Assembly: GCF_000312665.1 (NCBI RefSeq)
Contig: NZ_HF536773.1
Span: 483,582-547,581, forward strand
DNA length: 64,000 nucleotides
Direction: 5' to 3'
DNA from: Rhizobium mesoamericanum STM3625
Lineage (GTDB): Bacteria; Pseudomonadota; Alphaproteobacteria; Rhizobiales; Rhizobiaceae
Below are positions 33,760-42,671 of the stretch, piece after piece; positions within the stretch are counted from its first letter, which is position 1, and every line of letters starts with the position of its first letter. Both the position numbers and the translations under genes were made by a program. Under the pieces are notes generated by a model. That model was given only the letters and a program-made list of their open reading frames with translations, was not told where the DNA came from and ran no database searches.

Positions 33760-35817
33760 ATGACCCTGATCATCGAACGCAAGGGCGACGTCGCCCTCGT
33801 CACCATCGACAACCCGCCCGTCAACGCGCTGTCGCAGGCATTGCGCCAAGATCTGTGGGACGCAGCTGAATCGCTCGACGCCGATCCGTTGGTGGGCGCG
33901 GTAGTGCTGATCTGCGAGGGACGTACATTCATCGCCGGCGCCGACGTCATCGAATTCGGCAAACCGCCGATGCCCCCTCACCTACCGGATCTCGTTGCAC
34001 GCATCGAAATGGCCACCAAACCATGGACTGCAGCCATTCACGGCAGTGCGCTCGGCGGAGGACTGGAAGTCGCGCTCGGTTGCCGCTTTCGCGTGGCCGT
34101 GCCGAAGGCGAGTATCGGCTTGCCCGAAGTCCGCCTCGGCATTGTTCCTGGCGCAGGGGGGACCGTGCGGCTGCCAAGGCTGGTCGGGCCGGTACTCGCC
34201 GCAGAAATGGTCACAACAGGTACGCCGGTTACGGCACAAAAGGCGCGTTCGCAGGGGCTGATCGACGCAATCATCGAGGGTGATCTGGAGAAGGGAGCGA
34301 TCGACTTTGCCCGCGCAGCATTGGACCAATCCCTTCCGCTTCCGCTCAGCCAGCGGGGCGTTCCCCCCGTGGACGCGGCGTTCTGGGAAACGACCTCGAA
34401 GACCGTTGCCAGTCGTGCCAAGGGTGAGGACGCGCCGCTTCGGGCGCTCGGCTGCGTTCGCAAGGCGACCGAAGCCGATTTCGAGACTGCAATGGCCTTC
34501 GAGCGCCAGACTTTTCTCGAATTGCGCGGCTCGCCCCAGGCTGCCGCGCTGCGCCATGTCTTCTTCGCTGAACGGGCAGCTCTAAGGCCACCGGAGCTTG
34601 CAGGCGTCGAGCCACGCTCGATCCGTTCTGCCGCCGTTATCGGCGGCGGCACAATGGGTGCAGGAATTGCCGCCACCCTTCGGGAAGCTGGGCTTCCCGT
34701 CACCCTTGTCGAGCGCGACGAACCAGCCGTAGATCGCGGGCTATCGAACCTGCGTTCGATTTTTGAAAGCGCGGTCAAGCGCGGCAAGATCAGCCCCGAG
34801 ACCGCGGCGGAACGACTGTCCGGCATAGTCGGCACGACCGATTACAGCCTTCTTGCTCGGATCGACGTCGTCATCGAGGCGGTTTTTGAAGACGTCGACG
34901 TCAAGCGTGAGGTCTTCGGCAAGCTCTCTGCGGTCTGTCGCCCCGACGCGGTGCTCGCCACCAACACCTCCTACCTCGATCCCCAACAGATCGCTGCGCA
35001 CATCAAATGCCCCGAGCGTTTTATCGGGTTGCACTTCTTCAGCCCGGCCCACGTCATGAAACTTCTCGAGATTGTGCCGACAGCTAAAACTGCACCCGCG
35101 ACACTCGCAACTGGTTTTGCGCTCGCCCGCATGCTAAGCAAGATTCCGGTGCGCGCCGGCATTTGCGATGGTTTCATTGGCAATCGGATCCTGAAAGTCA
35201 CCCGCGCCCAGGCCGAACGCCTGTTGCTGGCGGGCGCGACACCACAGGCGGTCGATCAAGCGATGCGCAGCTTCGGGCTGCCCATGGGCCCATTCGAGGC
35301 CCAGGACCTCGGCGGCCTCGACATTGCCGCTTTCCAACGCAAGGCGGCGCGTGCCCGCGGCGAGACCCCTTTCGCTCCGATCGCGGAACGGCTTTGCGCA
35401 CTGGAACGCTTTGGCCAGAAAAGCGGTGGCGGCTGGTTCGATTACGCCAAGGGCGATCGCACGCCTAAGCAGTCGGAAGTCGTCGCTGACATTATTGCCG
35501 GGGAAGCCCGGGAAACACCGCAGAGAGCGTGGGATCAAGCCGGCATCATCGACTGCGTCGTCCTGCCAATGGTCAACGAGGCCTCAAAGATCCTCAACGA
35601 GAAAGTCGCGCTACGAGCGGAAGACATCGACCTTGTTGAAATCCACGGATATGGCTTCCCACGCTGGCGTGGTGGCCTGATGCATTATGCTGAAGGGCGC
35701 GGAATTGCCGACATTGTTGCCTCACTTGAGGAACTAGCCGCCGAAGGCCTTGCCGAACCGCCCTCTGATCTGTTGTGCAGATGCGCTAAAAGTGGTCAGT
35801 TCGTGTTCACAGACTAA
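33760..35817 (+). CDS. Fused enoyl-CoA hydratase / 3-hydroxyacyl-CoA dehydrogenase
   Basis: 685 residues, laid out like peroxisomal-type multifunctional enzymes. Residues about 1-190 are a crotonase domain with both catalytic glutamates in place (GGGLEVALGC and GLPEVRLGIVPGAGG). Residues about 290-470 are an NAD-binding domain with IGGGTMGAGIAAT and the catalytic histidine in GLHFFSPAHVMKLLEIV. Two C-terminal helical dimerisation domains follow. In phenylacetate breakdown it can do the work of PaaF (2,3-dehydroadipyl-CoA hydratase) and PaaH (3-hydroxyadipyl-CoA dehydrogenase), neither of which is encoded separately here. This assignment rests on position in arm 2; a fatty-acid role is possible. 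Confidence 0.9.
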   Translation: MTLIIERKGDVALVTIDNPPVNALSQALRQDLWDAAESLDADPLVGAVVLICEGRTFIAGADVIEFGKPPMPPHLPDLVARIEMATKPWTAAIHGSALGGGLEVALGCRFRVAVPKASIGLPEVRLGIVPGAGGTVRLPRLVGPVLAAEMVTTGTPVTAQKARSQGLIDAIIEGDLEKGAIDFARAALDQSLPLPLSQRGVPPVDAAFWETTSKTVASRAKGEDAPLRALGCVRKATEADFETAMAFERQTFLELRGSPQAAALRHVFFAERAALRPPELAGVEPRSIRSAAVIGGGTMGAGIAATLREAGLPVTLVERDEPAVDRGLSNLRSIFESAVKRGKISPETAAERLSGIVGTTDYSLLARIDVVIEAVFEDVDVKREVFGKLSAVCRPDAVLATNTSYLDPQQIAAHIKCPERFIGLHFFSPAHVMKLLEIVPTAKTAPATLATGFALARMLSKIPVRAGICDGFIGNRILKVTRAQAERLLLAGATPQAVDQAMRSFGLPMGPFEAQDLGGLDIAAFQRKAARARGETPFAPIAERLCALERFGQKSGGGWFDYAKGDRTPKQSEVVADIIAGEARETPQRAWDQAGIIDCVVLPMVNEASKILNEKVALRAEDIDLVEIHGYGFPRWRGGLMHYAEGRGIADIVASLEELAAEGLAEPPSDLLCRCAKSGQFVFTD

Positions 35818-35852
35818 TGCCCAGCACCATGGCGCGTGGATATGCTTTGAAC

Positions 35853-37052
35853 CTACGTGATTTCCTTGGCGGAATATCCTCGTTTGCATTGATAGGGAGA
35901 AAACGAAACCTTAGTGAGGCCCCAGGGCTCATAGGTCAGTTCGGCCGTTTCGTTGGCGAGGTTCAGGATGATCTTGTATTCGCCGCGATCCGTCTTGATC
36001 GAGCAGGCCTCGAAGGGATACGGCAAAGACGTCGGGCCATTGCCCTTGCCGCGGGCCGACTTCCGGAGGACCCAAGGACGGCGACCGCCTTTGTCTTTGT
36101 CCATCAGGATGGGTTCAATCTCATCAATCTGCGCATGAAGCATCTTGATTTCGTCAATGAGGTTTTCCGGCGTTGCGTCATAGGAAAACTGCGGCGAGAA
36201 CATGAAAGAGAAGTAGATTATGCCCGTCGCACCGTGAATGATCGATGACCAGGCCTGCAGACGAAACTCCTCCGGCGTCGTGTCTCGGCCCACACCGGCG
36301 TTAAACTTGGTGACGCCCAGGAAAGAGAATTGCGGCCGCCCACCGCTCCATCGCAACAACCGATCGATCGAGTGACCCTGCGGTGTGGAAGCGTAGTCGT
36401 CAAGATCGAGAGTTAGATCCTCGCCGTTTGCGACAGGATAACTGTCCTGCGCGAGCCAATCGACATAAGGGCTGTCAGCGTAGTCGCTCATGATTTTTTC
36501 GAGATAAACATTGTTGATGTGGTTTCCGACATGGTTGATCCAGAGGGGCTTTCCACCACTGGACAACTCTCGCGCAACCACATCGACCGCGGCAGGTGGC
36601 ACCGTCACGTCATAATAGGTAATGCCTGCGCCGCCGGGCTTGAGATTTGATGGCTCGTCGACAAGCGCAATTGCCAGAAGAAGGGGATTGCGGAGATCTT
36701 GCTCGAATGCCGCCCGATCAATGACTCGGTATTGGTCGTCGACACCTGCAGGAGCACGAACGACGTAAAGGCCCTGCTTCATTGCCTCGTTCGTCCATGT
36801 GGTGAAGTTCGCGCCGCCGTTTACTGTAAAGATGGTGTTTACCCCACGGTCACGCCATTCCGCCATCTTCTCAACGGGTTGCTGGTAGACACCTTTGACA
36901 AAAAAGGAAGGTCCAGGGAAAAGTGGGCGCTCATTTGCAGTTGTCGACCTGGTTCTGGTGAACGCCAACGCTCCTGTCCCGACCGAGGCCAATGCAGCAA
37001 GCTTGAGAGCATCCCGGCGGCGGAGCTTGCTCCAAGATCGTTTCATGAGCAT
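35853..37052 (-). CDS. Tat-exported protein of unknown function, glycosidase-like
   Basis: 399 residues from ATG 37052, with AAGGAGG six bases before it. The N-terminus is a twin-arginine signal (LRRRDALKLAALASVGTGALAF). The mature part looks like a (beta/alpha)8-barrel glycosidase: KGVYQQPVEKMAEWRDRGVN at the start, AIALVDEPSN, WLAQDSYPVANGED, then QAWSSIIHGATGIIYFSF and a small C-terminal beta domain. Such a barrel with candidate acid residues (the E in VDEPSN, the D in WLAQDSYP) fits a polysaccharide hydrolase, but no GH family can be named. It flanks the EPS locus, so EPS trimming or modification in the periplasm is an inference. Confidence 0.65.
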   Translation of the reverse strand: MLMKRSWSKLRRRDALKLAALASVGTGALAFTRTRSTTANERPLFPGPSFFVKGVYQQPVEKMAEWRDRGVNTIFTVNGGANFTTWTNEAMKQGLYVVRAPAGVDDQYRVIDRAAFEQDLRNPLLLAIALVDEPSNLKPGGAGITYYDVTVPPAAVDVVARELSSGGKPLWINHVGNHINNVYLEKIMSDYADSPYVDWLAQDSYPVANGEDLTLDLDDYASTPQGHSIDRLLRWSGGRPQFSFLGVTKFNAGVGRDTTPEEFRLQAWSSIIHGATGIIYFSFMFSPQFSYDATPENLIDEIKMLHAQIDEIEPILMDKDKGGRRPWVLRKSARGKGNGPTSLPYPFEACSIKTDRGEYKIILNLANETAELTYEPWGLTKVSFSPYQCKRGYSAKEIT

Positions 37053-37577
37053 AGATGCCTCCTTCAGTCGACCCTTGTTCGACAGCCCCGAACTGCCATT
37101 TTGATTAGCGACAGGATGGAGCAGGCAGGAACCATTGAGAAGTGCGCCTCTTGCAACGAAGCATAAGCTTTCAGGCTGACCGCCCAAAGAGGTACCGGCT
37201 CTGGCGGCTTTCACGCATTGGCGAAATCGCAAGGCAAGCACGCGCGAAATCGCCAGGCGCGCCGGGCCTTCAGTACACTGACGTCCTCATCCTGCACTCC
37301 GCCAATCATCGCAGCCGCGAGAAAATCCTCGAAATAGAGGGCACGCATGTCGTGACCTATGCGGTGGGGAAGCAGCAATCCCTTGGCCTGGTCGCAAGAA
37401 AGGATCTGCCGGCGTTACCATGAACGCACGAAGCACTTCTCGTATCAGAAGTGGTCGTTGGCACTCGATGAAGGCGCTGTCGGTCGGCTCGCGGCTCTGC
37501 TGCGGCTCCCTACCGGTCAGTACGATCAAGCTGCGCGTAGCGCAGTTAGTTTCTGAGACGATGTGCGATAATGATGG
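37053..37577. other. Gene-poor stretch with possible remnants
   Basis: 525 bp between the Tat-exported protein gene and the first EPS glycosyltransferase. Short open frames occur on both strands but none has a ribosome site plus a recognisable family. A frame ending at 37556 contains YHERTKHF, reminiscent of nitroreductase-like (SagB-type) proteins, then loses similarity. Decay of former genes at the edge of the EPS locus is plausible. Confidence 0.4.
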
Positions 37578-38777
37578 TCAGCCTGGATGATCGCGTCGTT
37601 CCCGGTCAGTCCTCACCCAGGCATCGTTTCTTGCCGCGATGCTGGGATAGAGCCTGATCTTTGACATGGCATAAAGTGGCACTTGGGCCAAGTTTCGCAA
37701 CGGAAGAACGGAGCGGCCATGTACAGCCCACGCAAGGCCAGCCGAACACAAAAGTATCAATGAATTTGCTAGTGCAGCCACAAGGGGCAGCGTTGGACCG
37801 CCGACCAAGGCCAGCAAGCCTGAGAACAACGTCATTGCAAACGTCGCAGCGCACAGAAGCGTGAGTGGCGGCACAAGAATATCGAAGAGTAGGACCATAT
37901 AGCCGAACTTCGTCCAGTTTGCCGGCCGTATAACAGCCTTGCTCGCATAGAGTATCATCGAAAGATGGCCACTCTCCCACCGCCTGCGCTGGGTCTCCGT
38001 ACCTTCTTTTGAGTGGGGGAAGTAACTCGTTACCAGCGCTTGCGGGCAAAACCGTGCGGTATGACCCTGTCGTGCCAGGTCGAGACTGAACTTCACGTCC
38101 TCAACTTGATGACTGCTCGCCAGCCGCGCGTCCTCGAGCAGCGACCACGGGATTGCCATGCCGGTTCCCATGAGTGGACAGGGCAAACCAAGTCGCAAGA
38201 GTCCGAGAGGGCGAACATGATTCTTGACCAGGTAGGCGAATTCCGCGGCCGCGATTTTGTAACCTGAACCCGGAGGCGCAATTTGAAGATTGAGAGCCTG
38301 TGCGGGACGTCTATTTGCCACGACAGAGCTCGCCAGATGATCCAACGCTCCACTGCCAATGCGGCAATCGGCGTCTATGACAACGACAATTTTCGGTGGC
38401 GTTTGGCTCAAATATCGAATGCCCGCATCCAGTGCGTACCCCTTCCCCCGCTCAAGCCGGTTTTGGCGCTCGACAACCTCTGCTCCCTCGGCGCGGGCGA
38501 TATCAGCCGTATTGTCGCTACAGTTATCGGCAACGACAACGAGCCGGTCGCAGTGCCTCATCTCCCGCCTGATATTGCGAACGGTCTCGGCGATGCCGGA
38601 ACTTTCGTCATGTGCCGGAACAAGAACCGCCACCGCGGGTCGGATTGCTATGGCCTCCGTTCGGGCTTTGCCTGCAAGCAAGCTTCCAGCCAGGCATTCG
38701 ATCGCAAACACCATGATTGGAACAGCAAGTAGTAAAGACAAGATCGCAGAGGCGAACAGTATTGCCATATACAACAA
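37578..38777 (-). CDS. Membrane glycosyltransferase, family 2
   Basis: 399 residues. TTG 38777 is preferred because AAGGGGGA lies six bases upstream; ATG 38768 is the alternative. An N-terminal membrane helix (about 4-28) is followed by a GT-A domain with VPAHDESSGIAETVRNI, the DXD-type motif VVIDADCRIG, a GTGMAIPW acceptor segment, EDVKFSLDLA and the QRRRWESGH motif of processive-type GT2 enzymes. Two to three helices close the protein (about 290-370). It probably adds a sugar at the cytoplasmic face during EPS repeat-unit assembly. It diverges from the GT26 gene across about 275 bp. Confidence 0.88.
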   Translation of the reverse strand: MLYMAILFASAILSLLLAVPIMVFAIECLAGSLLAGKARTEAIAIRPAVAVLVPAHDESSGIAETVRNIRREMRHCDRLVVVADNCSDNTADIARAEGAEVVERQNRLERGKGYALDAGIRYLSQTPPKIVVVIDADCRIGSGALDHLASSVVANRRPAQALNLQIAPPGSGYKIAAAEFAYLVKNHVRPLGLLRLGLPCPLMGTGMAIPWSLLEDARLASSHQVEDVKFSLDLARQGHTARFCPQALVTSYFPHSKEGTETQRRRWESGHLSMILYASKAVIRPANWTKFGYMVLLFDILVPPLTLLCAATFAMTLFSGLLALVGGPTLPLVAALANSLILLCSAGLAWAVHGRSVLPLRNLAQVPLYAMSKIRLYPSIAARNDAWVRTDRERRDHPG

Positions 38778-39052
38778 AGTATTCCCCCTTGCGCGCCATC
38801 ATGTTCTCGAACAATATCACGCATTGCTCCATTTATCCCACAATCATGACGTAGTTCTTTCTGCGTAATTCTTTCTGCTGACATCCGATCCGCTGTCTCC
38901 TCGCGAATACGCCCAATTGCTGACCGCAGGATAATTGCGCCAATACGGCGATCTCGTAGTCTGTAAATCGAGCACAAAATCAAATGCTTGGCTTACACGC
39001 TACCGCAGCCGAAATGCGCCCTTTCGGCAACTCAATGTGCACGGGGAAGATC

Positions 39053-39850
39053 ATGCCGATATTGGACAGTCCTCTCGCTCGAAATGTGCCCGTCGGTCGA
39101 CGGAATCGCCATTATTTTCTTGGCGCGCCGTTCGATAACATCGGTCAGGATGCGGCCGTCAGGCTTGTCACGGATAGCGACGGTTCGACAAAATTCCGCT
39201 ACATCGTGACGCCCAACGTTGATCACGTGGTCCGCCTTAGCGGAAACCGCAAGCTTGCTCCGTACTACGACGAAGCCTGGATGTCGCTCTGCGACAGCAA
39301 GCCGATTTCGACGCTGTCGCGCGCTGTTTCGCTCGGCCTTCCTCTTGTCACAGGCTCGGATCTAACCGCACGACTTTTCAAAACCGTGATTAAGGATGGC
39401 GACTTGATAACGTTGATCGCTGCCAACGCTCAGATCGTGCGCGATTTGGAAAGCGCTTATCCTGGAATTCGTTTCAGAAGCATGGTGCCTCCATCAGGTG
39501 TCTTGCACCATCCCAGCGCGCTGCAGGCATGCGTCGACTTCGCTGCGGCAGAAAAGGCTCGCTTTGTATTCATCGCAATCGGGGCCCCACAATCGGAAAA
39601 GATCGCGCATGCCCTCTCTCAACGGCCGGATGCCTGTGGCATTGGGCTCTGTATCGGGGCATCTCTCGAGTTCCTCGTTGGAGCACAAAAGCGTGCGCCT
39701 TTATGGATGCGCCATGTGGGGATGGAATGGGCGCACCGGTTGGCGTCCGACCCTAAGAGGCTTTGGCGGCGATACGCGTTTGCGGTGGCGCCGCTCGCCC
39801 AGCTCTTCGTGAAGGAGCTCGTCAGCCGCGCCCGGAAGCACCCTTCATAG
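39053..39850 (+). CDS. WecG/TagA/CpsF-family glycosyltransferase (GT26)
   Basis: 265 residues from ATG 39053, which has GGGGAAG nearby; a longer start at 38984 is possible. Family marks: VTPNVDHVVRLS near the N-terminus, GAPQSEKIAHAL in the middle and the C-terminal signature GLCIGASLEFLVGAQKRAP then WMRHVGMEWAHRL. GT26 enzymes transfer N-acetylmannosamine(uronic acid) or a similar sugar to an undecaprenyl-linked acceptor early in repeat-unit assembly. It sits alone on the plus strand next to the copper module. Confidence 0.93.
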   Translation: MPILDSPLARNVPVGRRNRHYFLGAPFDNIGQDAAVRLVTDSDGSTKFRYIVTPNVDHVVRLSGNRKLAPYYDEAWMSLCDSKPISTLSRAVSLGLPLVTGSDLTARLFKTVIKDGDLITLIAANAQIVRDLESAYPGIRFRSMVPPSGVLHHPSALQACVDFAAAEKARFVFIAIGAPQSEKIAHALSQRPDACGIGLCIGASLEFLVGAQKRAPLWMRHVGMEWAHRLASDPKRLWRRYAFAVAPLAQLFVKELVSRARKHPS

Positions 39851-39995
39851 TTTCGCAAAACGACGGCGGCATTCAGCGGCGCCACCCCGGCAATTCCGGT
39901 TTCCTCCGCACGACACCTGCTGGCCGATTGCCAGCATTGAGCTTTGCGAGAATCTGCCGTAGAGCTTCTTGCCAACGGGAGGAGGAAAGGCCCAG

Positions 39996-40394
39996 GTGAG
40001 TGTCGTCGGTTCGAGATTGACGGAGTGGCTCGTGCGGGTGATCTGCGCGATAGCATTGCTGTTTGCCGGCTCCTCCTATCAAGCTCCAGGCATCACGAGC
40101 AGCGCCGCAGCCGCCGCGGAGTTTGCCCAATACATTCTGCCGGACGGTACGCTGCCGGTCATCTGCACGGACGGCAGCAAAGGTGCCGCCGGTCATCACG
40201 ATAAGTCGCATGCCCGTGGCTGCGAGGCGTGCCGGATTAGCCCGTCGATCCTTCTGCCTTTGCCCGACGCGAGCAAGATCGCAGTCCTTCGCATCAGTAC
40301 CCGCACCGCTCCGCCGACGATGGTTGAGGGAAGGCGCGAGGGGCCGCACCCGCCCAATAAAGGGCCAAGAGCGCCCCCCACCCCGATGTTTTAG
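39996..40394 (+). CDS. DUF2946-like protein of the copper module
   Basis: 132 residues from GTG 39996, with GGAGGAGG upstream. An N-terminal membrane or signal segment (VRVICAIALLFAGSSYQAPG) is followed by a short domain with PDGTLPVICTDG, a His-rich linker (GHHDKSHARG) and CEAC, the Cys/His pattern of DUF2946 proteins found beside PCuAC and CopC/CopD genes. The Cys and His residues could bind copper. It precedes the PCuAC gene by 175 bp. Assignment rests on motif plus neighbours. Confidence 0.68.
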   Translation: MSVVGSRLTEWLVRVICAIALLFAGSSYQAPGITSSAAAAAEFAQYILPDGTLPVICTDGSKGAAGHHDKSHARGCEACRISPSILLPLPDASKIAVLRISTRTAPPTMVEGRREGPHPPNKGPRAPPTPMF

Positions 40395-40569
40395 AGTAGG
40401 CCGCGTTGCGGTCGACGCCCTAGCCCAGTGCCGTTGTCGGTTGCCGGTGACCATCACGCCGGCCGACTGGGCCACGGCGCAATTTGCGTCTCTTTACACC
40501 CAGGCACGTTGCAAGATCGGTACAATCGCAGTCAACCACAACGCGACGGCCAAACCGAGAATAACCATC

Positions 40570-41088
40570 ATGAAAAAGCTAATGATCATCATCACCGGCC
40601 TGGTCTTTGCCGGTCTGTTTGCTGCAAGTGCTTCCGCCAATGACATCAAGGTGGGCGCCATCGAGATACACAACCCCCGTGCTCGAGCAATGGTGCCCGG
40701 TGCCAAGGTCGGCGGTGGCTACCTGAACCTGACCAATACCGGTTCGACCGAAGACCGACTCGTCAGCATCACGTCAGATCGCGCCGCGACGACCGAGGTT
40801 CACCAGATGAGCGTCAACAACGGCGTGATGACAATGCGCCCAGTCGCCGGCGGTCTCGTCATTCCCGCTGGTCAAACGGTTGAGCTGAAGCCAGGTGGCT
40901 TCCACATCATGTTCATGGACGTTGCGCAGCCATTCAAGCAAGGGGAAACGATCAGGGCCACCCTGAGCTTCGAGAAGGCGGGATCGATTGGCGTCGAGTT
41001 TACAGTCGACACTGCTGGCGGGGCGAATACATCCACAAGGGACGGCCACTCGGATATGGGCGGCATGGACATGTCCAAGCCGAAGTAG
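40570..41088 (+). CDS. Periplasmic copper chaperone PCu(A)C
   Basis: 172 residues from ATG 40570; the frame is open further upstream but MKKLMIIITGLVFAGLFAAS is a clear signal peptide. The PCuAC cupredoxin-like domain shows RARAMVPGAKVGGGYLNL, VHQM and KPGGFHIMFMDV, which together give the family His/Met copper site. A Met/His tail (GHSDMGGMDM) could add a second site. Family members deliver Cu(I) to cytochrome oxidase or buffer periplasmic copper. copC and copD follow. Confidence 0.93.
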   Translation: MKKLMIIITGLVFAGLFAASASANDIKVGAIEIHNPRARAMVPGAKVGGGYLNLTNTGSTEDRLVSITSDRAATTEVHQMSVNNGVMTMRPVAGGLVIPAGQTVELKPGGFHIMFMDVAQPFKQGETIRATLSFEKAGSIGVEFTVDTAGGANTSTRDGHSDMGGMDMSKPK

Positions 41089-41153
41089 GGCCGCGACCGG
41101 CACGCTTGCGTGCTCTAGCGCATTAGAACCATGATCAGAATATGAGACAGAAC

Positions 41154-41522
41154 ATGTCCAAACATACACGCCTGACCCTACTCTCGGCTCTTGCACTCGT
41201 CATTTTTGCCGGCCAAGCCTTTGCGCACGCTCATCTGGCCAAGAGCGTGCCTGCCGACAAGGCAACGGTCGCAATTTCCCCTGCCGAACTTGATCTGCAC
41301 TTTTCCGAAGAGCTGGATCTCAAGTTCTCCGGCGTGGAAATCACCGCCTCGGACAATGCTTCGGTAAAGACCGGTGATGCCATGCTAATGGATGAAGGAA
41401 AGACCATGATTGTTCCTCTTCCAGAAAAGCTCGATCCCGGCGCCTATAAAGTGGAATGGCACGTTCTTTCGAAAGACGGACATAAGACCACTGGCGCATA
41501 TGGCTTCAGGGTCAAGCCATGA
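41154..41522 (+). CDS. copC: CopC copper-resistance protein
   Basis: 122 residues from ATG 41154 (ATG 41142 also in frame). A signal peptide ending AGQAFAHA leaves a mature N-terminal histidine, AHAHL, which is the Cu(II)-binding start of CopC. The Ig-like fold shows LDLHFSEELDLKFSGVEI and the second copper histidines in DGHKTTGAYGFRV. Its stop overlaps the copD start (ATGA), so the pair are translationally coupled and work together in copper uptake or handling. Confidence 0.94.
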   Translation: MSKHTRLTLLSALALVIFAGQAFAHAHLAKSVPADKATVAISPAELDLHFSEELDLKFSGVEITASDNASVKTGDAMLMDEGKTMIVPLPEKLDPGAYKVEWHVLSKDGHKTTGAYGFRVKP

Positions 41523-42397
41523 CACCAGACGTGGCGCTTATCCTGTGCCGCTTCCTGTTTTATGGCTCCGCCATATTTCTTTGGGGCGCGTCAGCTTACA
41601 TCTGCTGGATTGCGCCTGCAGATCTGGCGGCACAGGTGAGCCGACGGCTCCGCCATTGTTATACCCTCTCAACGCTTCTGATCATCATCACGACCGCGTC
41701 TCTCCTCCCGCTGAGAGCGGCGGCGATCGGCGAGGGCTGGGCCGACGCATTCGCACCGCAAATGCTGCTCTCCGTCCTTACTGGGACCAACGTCGGGCAG
41801 GCCTGGAGTGTCCAGGCCGGTGCCGCGTTCCTATTCATCGCATCTTGCCTGGCAACAGGCCGTTTCAGGTACAGCGCGCGCGCGGCGAGCGCCGGGTTGC
41901 TGCTCGTCAGCGTCACGATCAGCGGCCATGCCGCAATGAACAGCGGTTGGTTACGGATGGTGCATCGTCTCAACGATGGGGTTCATCTCCTGTCGGGTGG
42001 CGCCTGGCTCGGCGCTTTGGTCCCCGTCTTTATCACCTTGCCGATGTTGGGAGATGCCCGATGGCAGAAGGATGCACGGAAAACGCTGATGCGATTTTCG
42101 ACAGCGGGCCATGTTGCGGTGGCACTCGTCATTACGACCGGCATTATCAATACGGCTCTGATCGTCGGATCCGTTCCGATGGATTGGCAGTTCGGTTATC
42201 AGTTCCTGCTCAGCATCAAGATCCTCATCGTTCTCGCCCTCATCGCGCTTGCGATAGGCAATCGCTACCTTCTTGTTCCAAGGCTCGCTCGCAACCCGTC
42301 ACTCGAGCCCCTCCAGTGGGCGACTGCTGCCGAAATAGTCCTCGGGTTCGCCGTGCTTGGCCTTGTCTCCGTGCTTGGCACGTTGCAGCCGGTTTGA
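41519..42397 (+). CDS. copD: CopD inner-membrane copper protein
   Basis: 292 residues with about eight membrane helices. Family signatures are SGHAAMNSG and the HRLNDGVHLLSGGAWLGAL segment, with histidines placed to carry copper across the inner membrane. It starts within the copC stop. It is the last gene of the copper module; a weak hairpin lies about 140 bp after it. Confidence 0.92.
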   Translation: MTPDVALILCRFLFYGSAIFLWGASAYICWIAPADLAAQVSRRLRHCYTLSTLLIIITTASLLPLRAAAIGEGWADAFAPQMLLSVLTGTNVGQAWSVQAGAAFLFIASCLATGRFRYSARAASAGLLLVSVTISGHAAMNSGWLRMVHRLNDGVHLLSGGAWLGALVPVFITLPMLGDARWQKDARKTLMRFSTAGHVAVALVITTGIINTALIVGSVPMDWQFGYQFLLSIKILIVLALIALAIGNRYLLVPRLARNPSLEPLQWATAAEIVLGFAVLGLVSVLGTLQPV

Positions 42398-42535
42398 GCG
42401 TTCGATGTCGTGGTGTCGCTGATCTTTCGCTTTATCCCCCTGATCCAGCGTGCCATTTTCGGGACAATCTGCACAAATTAGGGGCGAGACGCTCAACTGC
42501 ACGTTGCGAGCTGATAACGCGTTGGCCATGACATG

Positions 42536-42553
42536 TTCCGCAATGAGGCGGAA
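42536..42553 (+). terminator. Weak hairpin downstream of copD
   Basis: TTCCGC, six-base loop, GCGGAA. It is followed by TGATTTAG, not a proper T run, so termination is uncertain. Confidence 0.25.
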
Positions 42554-42671
42554 TGATTTAGCCATCATCTTTAAGGTGCTTGTCGGCGCACGCTGGCTGC
42601 AAAATACCAACCAAATTGCCTACTGCTCTTAGACTTGCGCCTGAATCGATGTCGTGCGAGCGTAACTGCGA

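Noticed and set aside
32692..33981. A 429-codon minus-strand frame opposite paaN and the start of the fusion enzyme
   Set aside because: Composition is shadow-like and it crosses the boundary of two real plus-strand genes.
37359..37556. SagB-type nitroreductase or bacteriocin-maturation gene suggested by YHERTKHF
   Set aside because: Only eight residues resemble the family and the rest of the short frame does not; at most a remnant.
40063..40569. N-terminal extension of the PCuAC frame upstream of its signal peptide
   Set aside because: The extension overlaps the DUF2946-like gene in another frame, and a clear signal peptide begins at ATG 40570.
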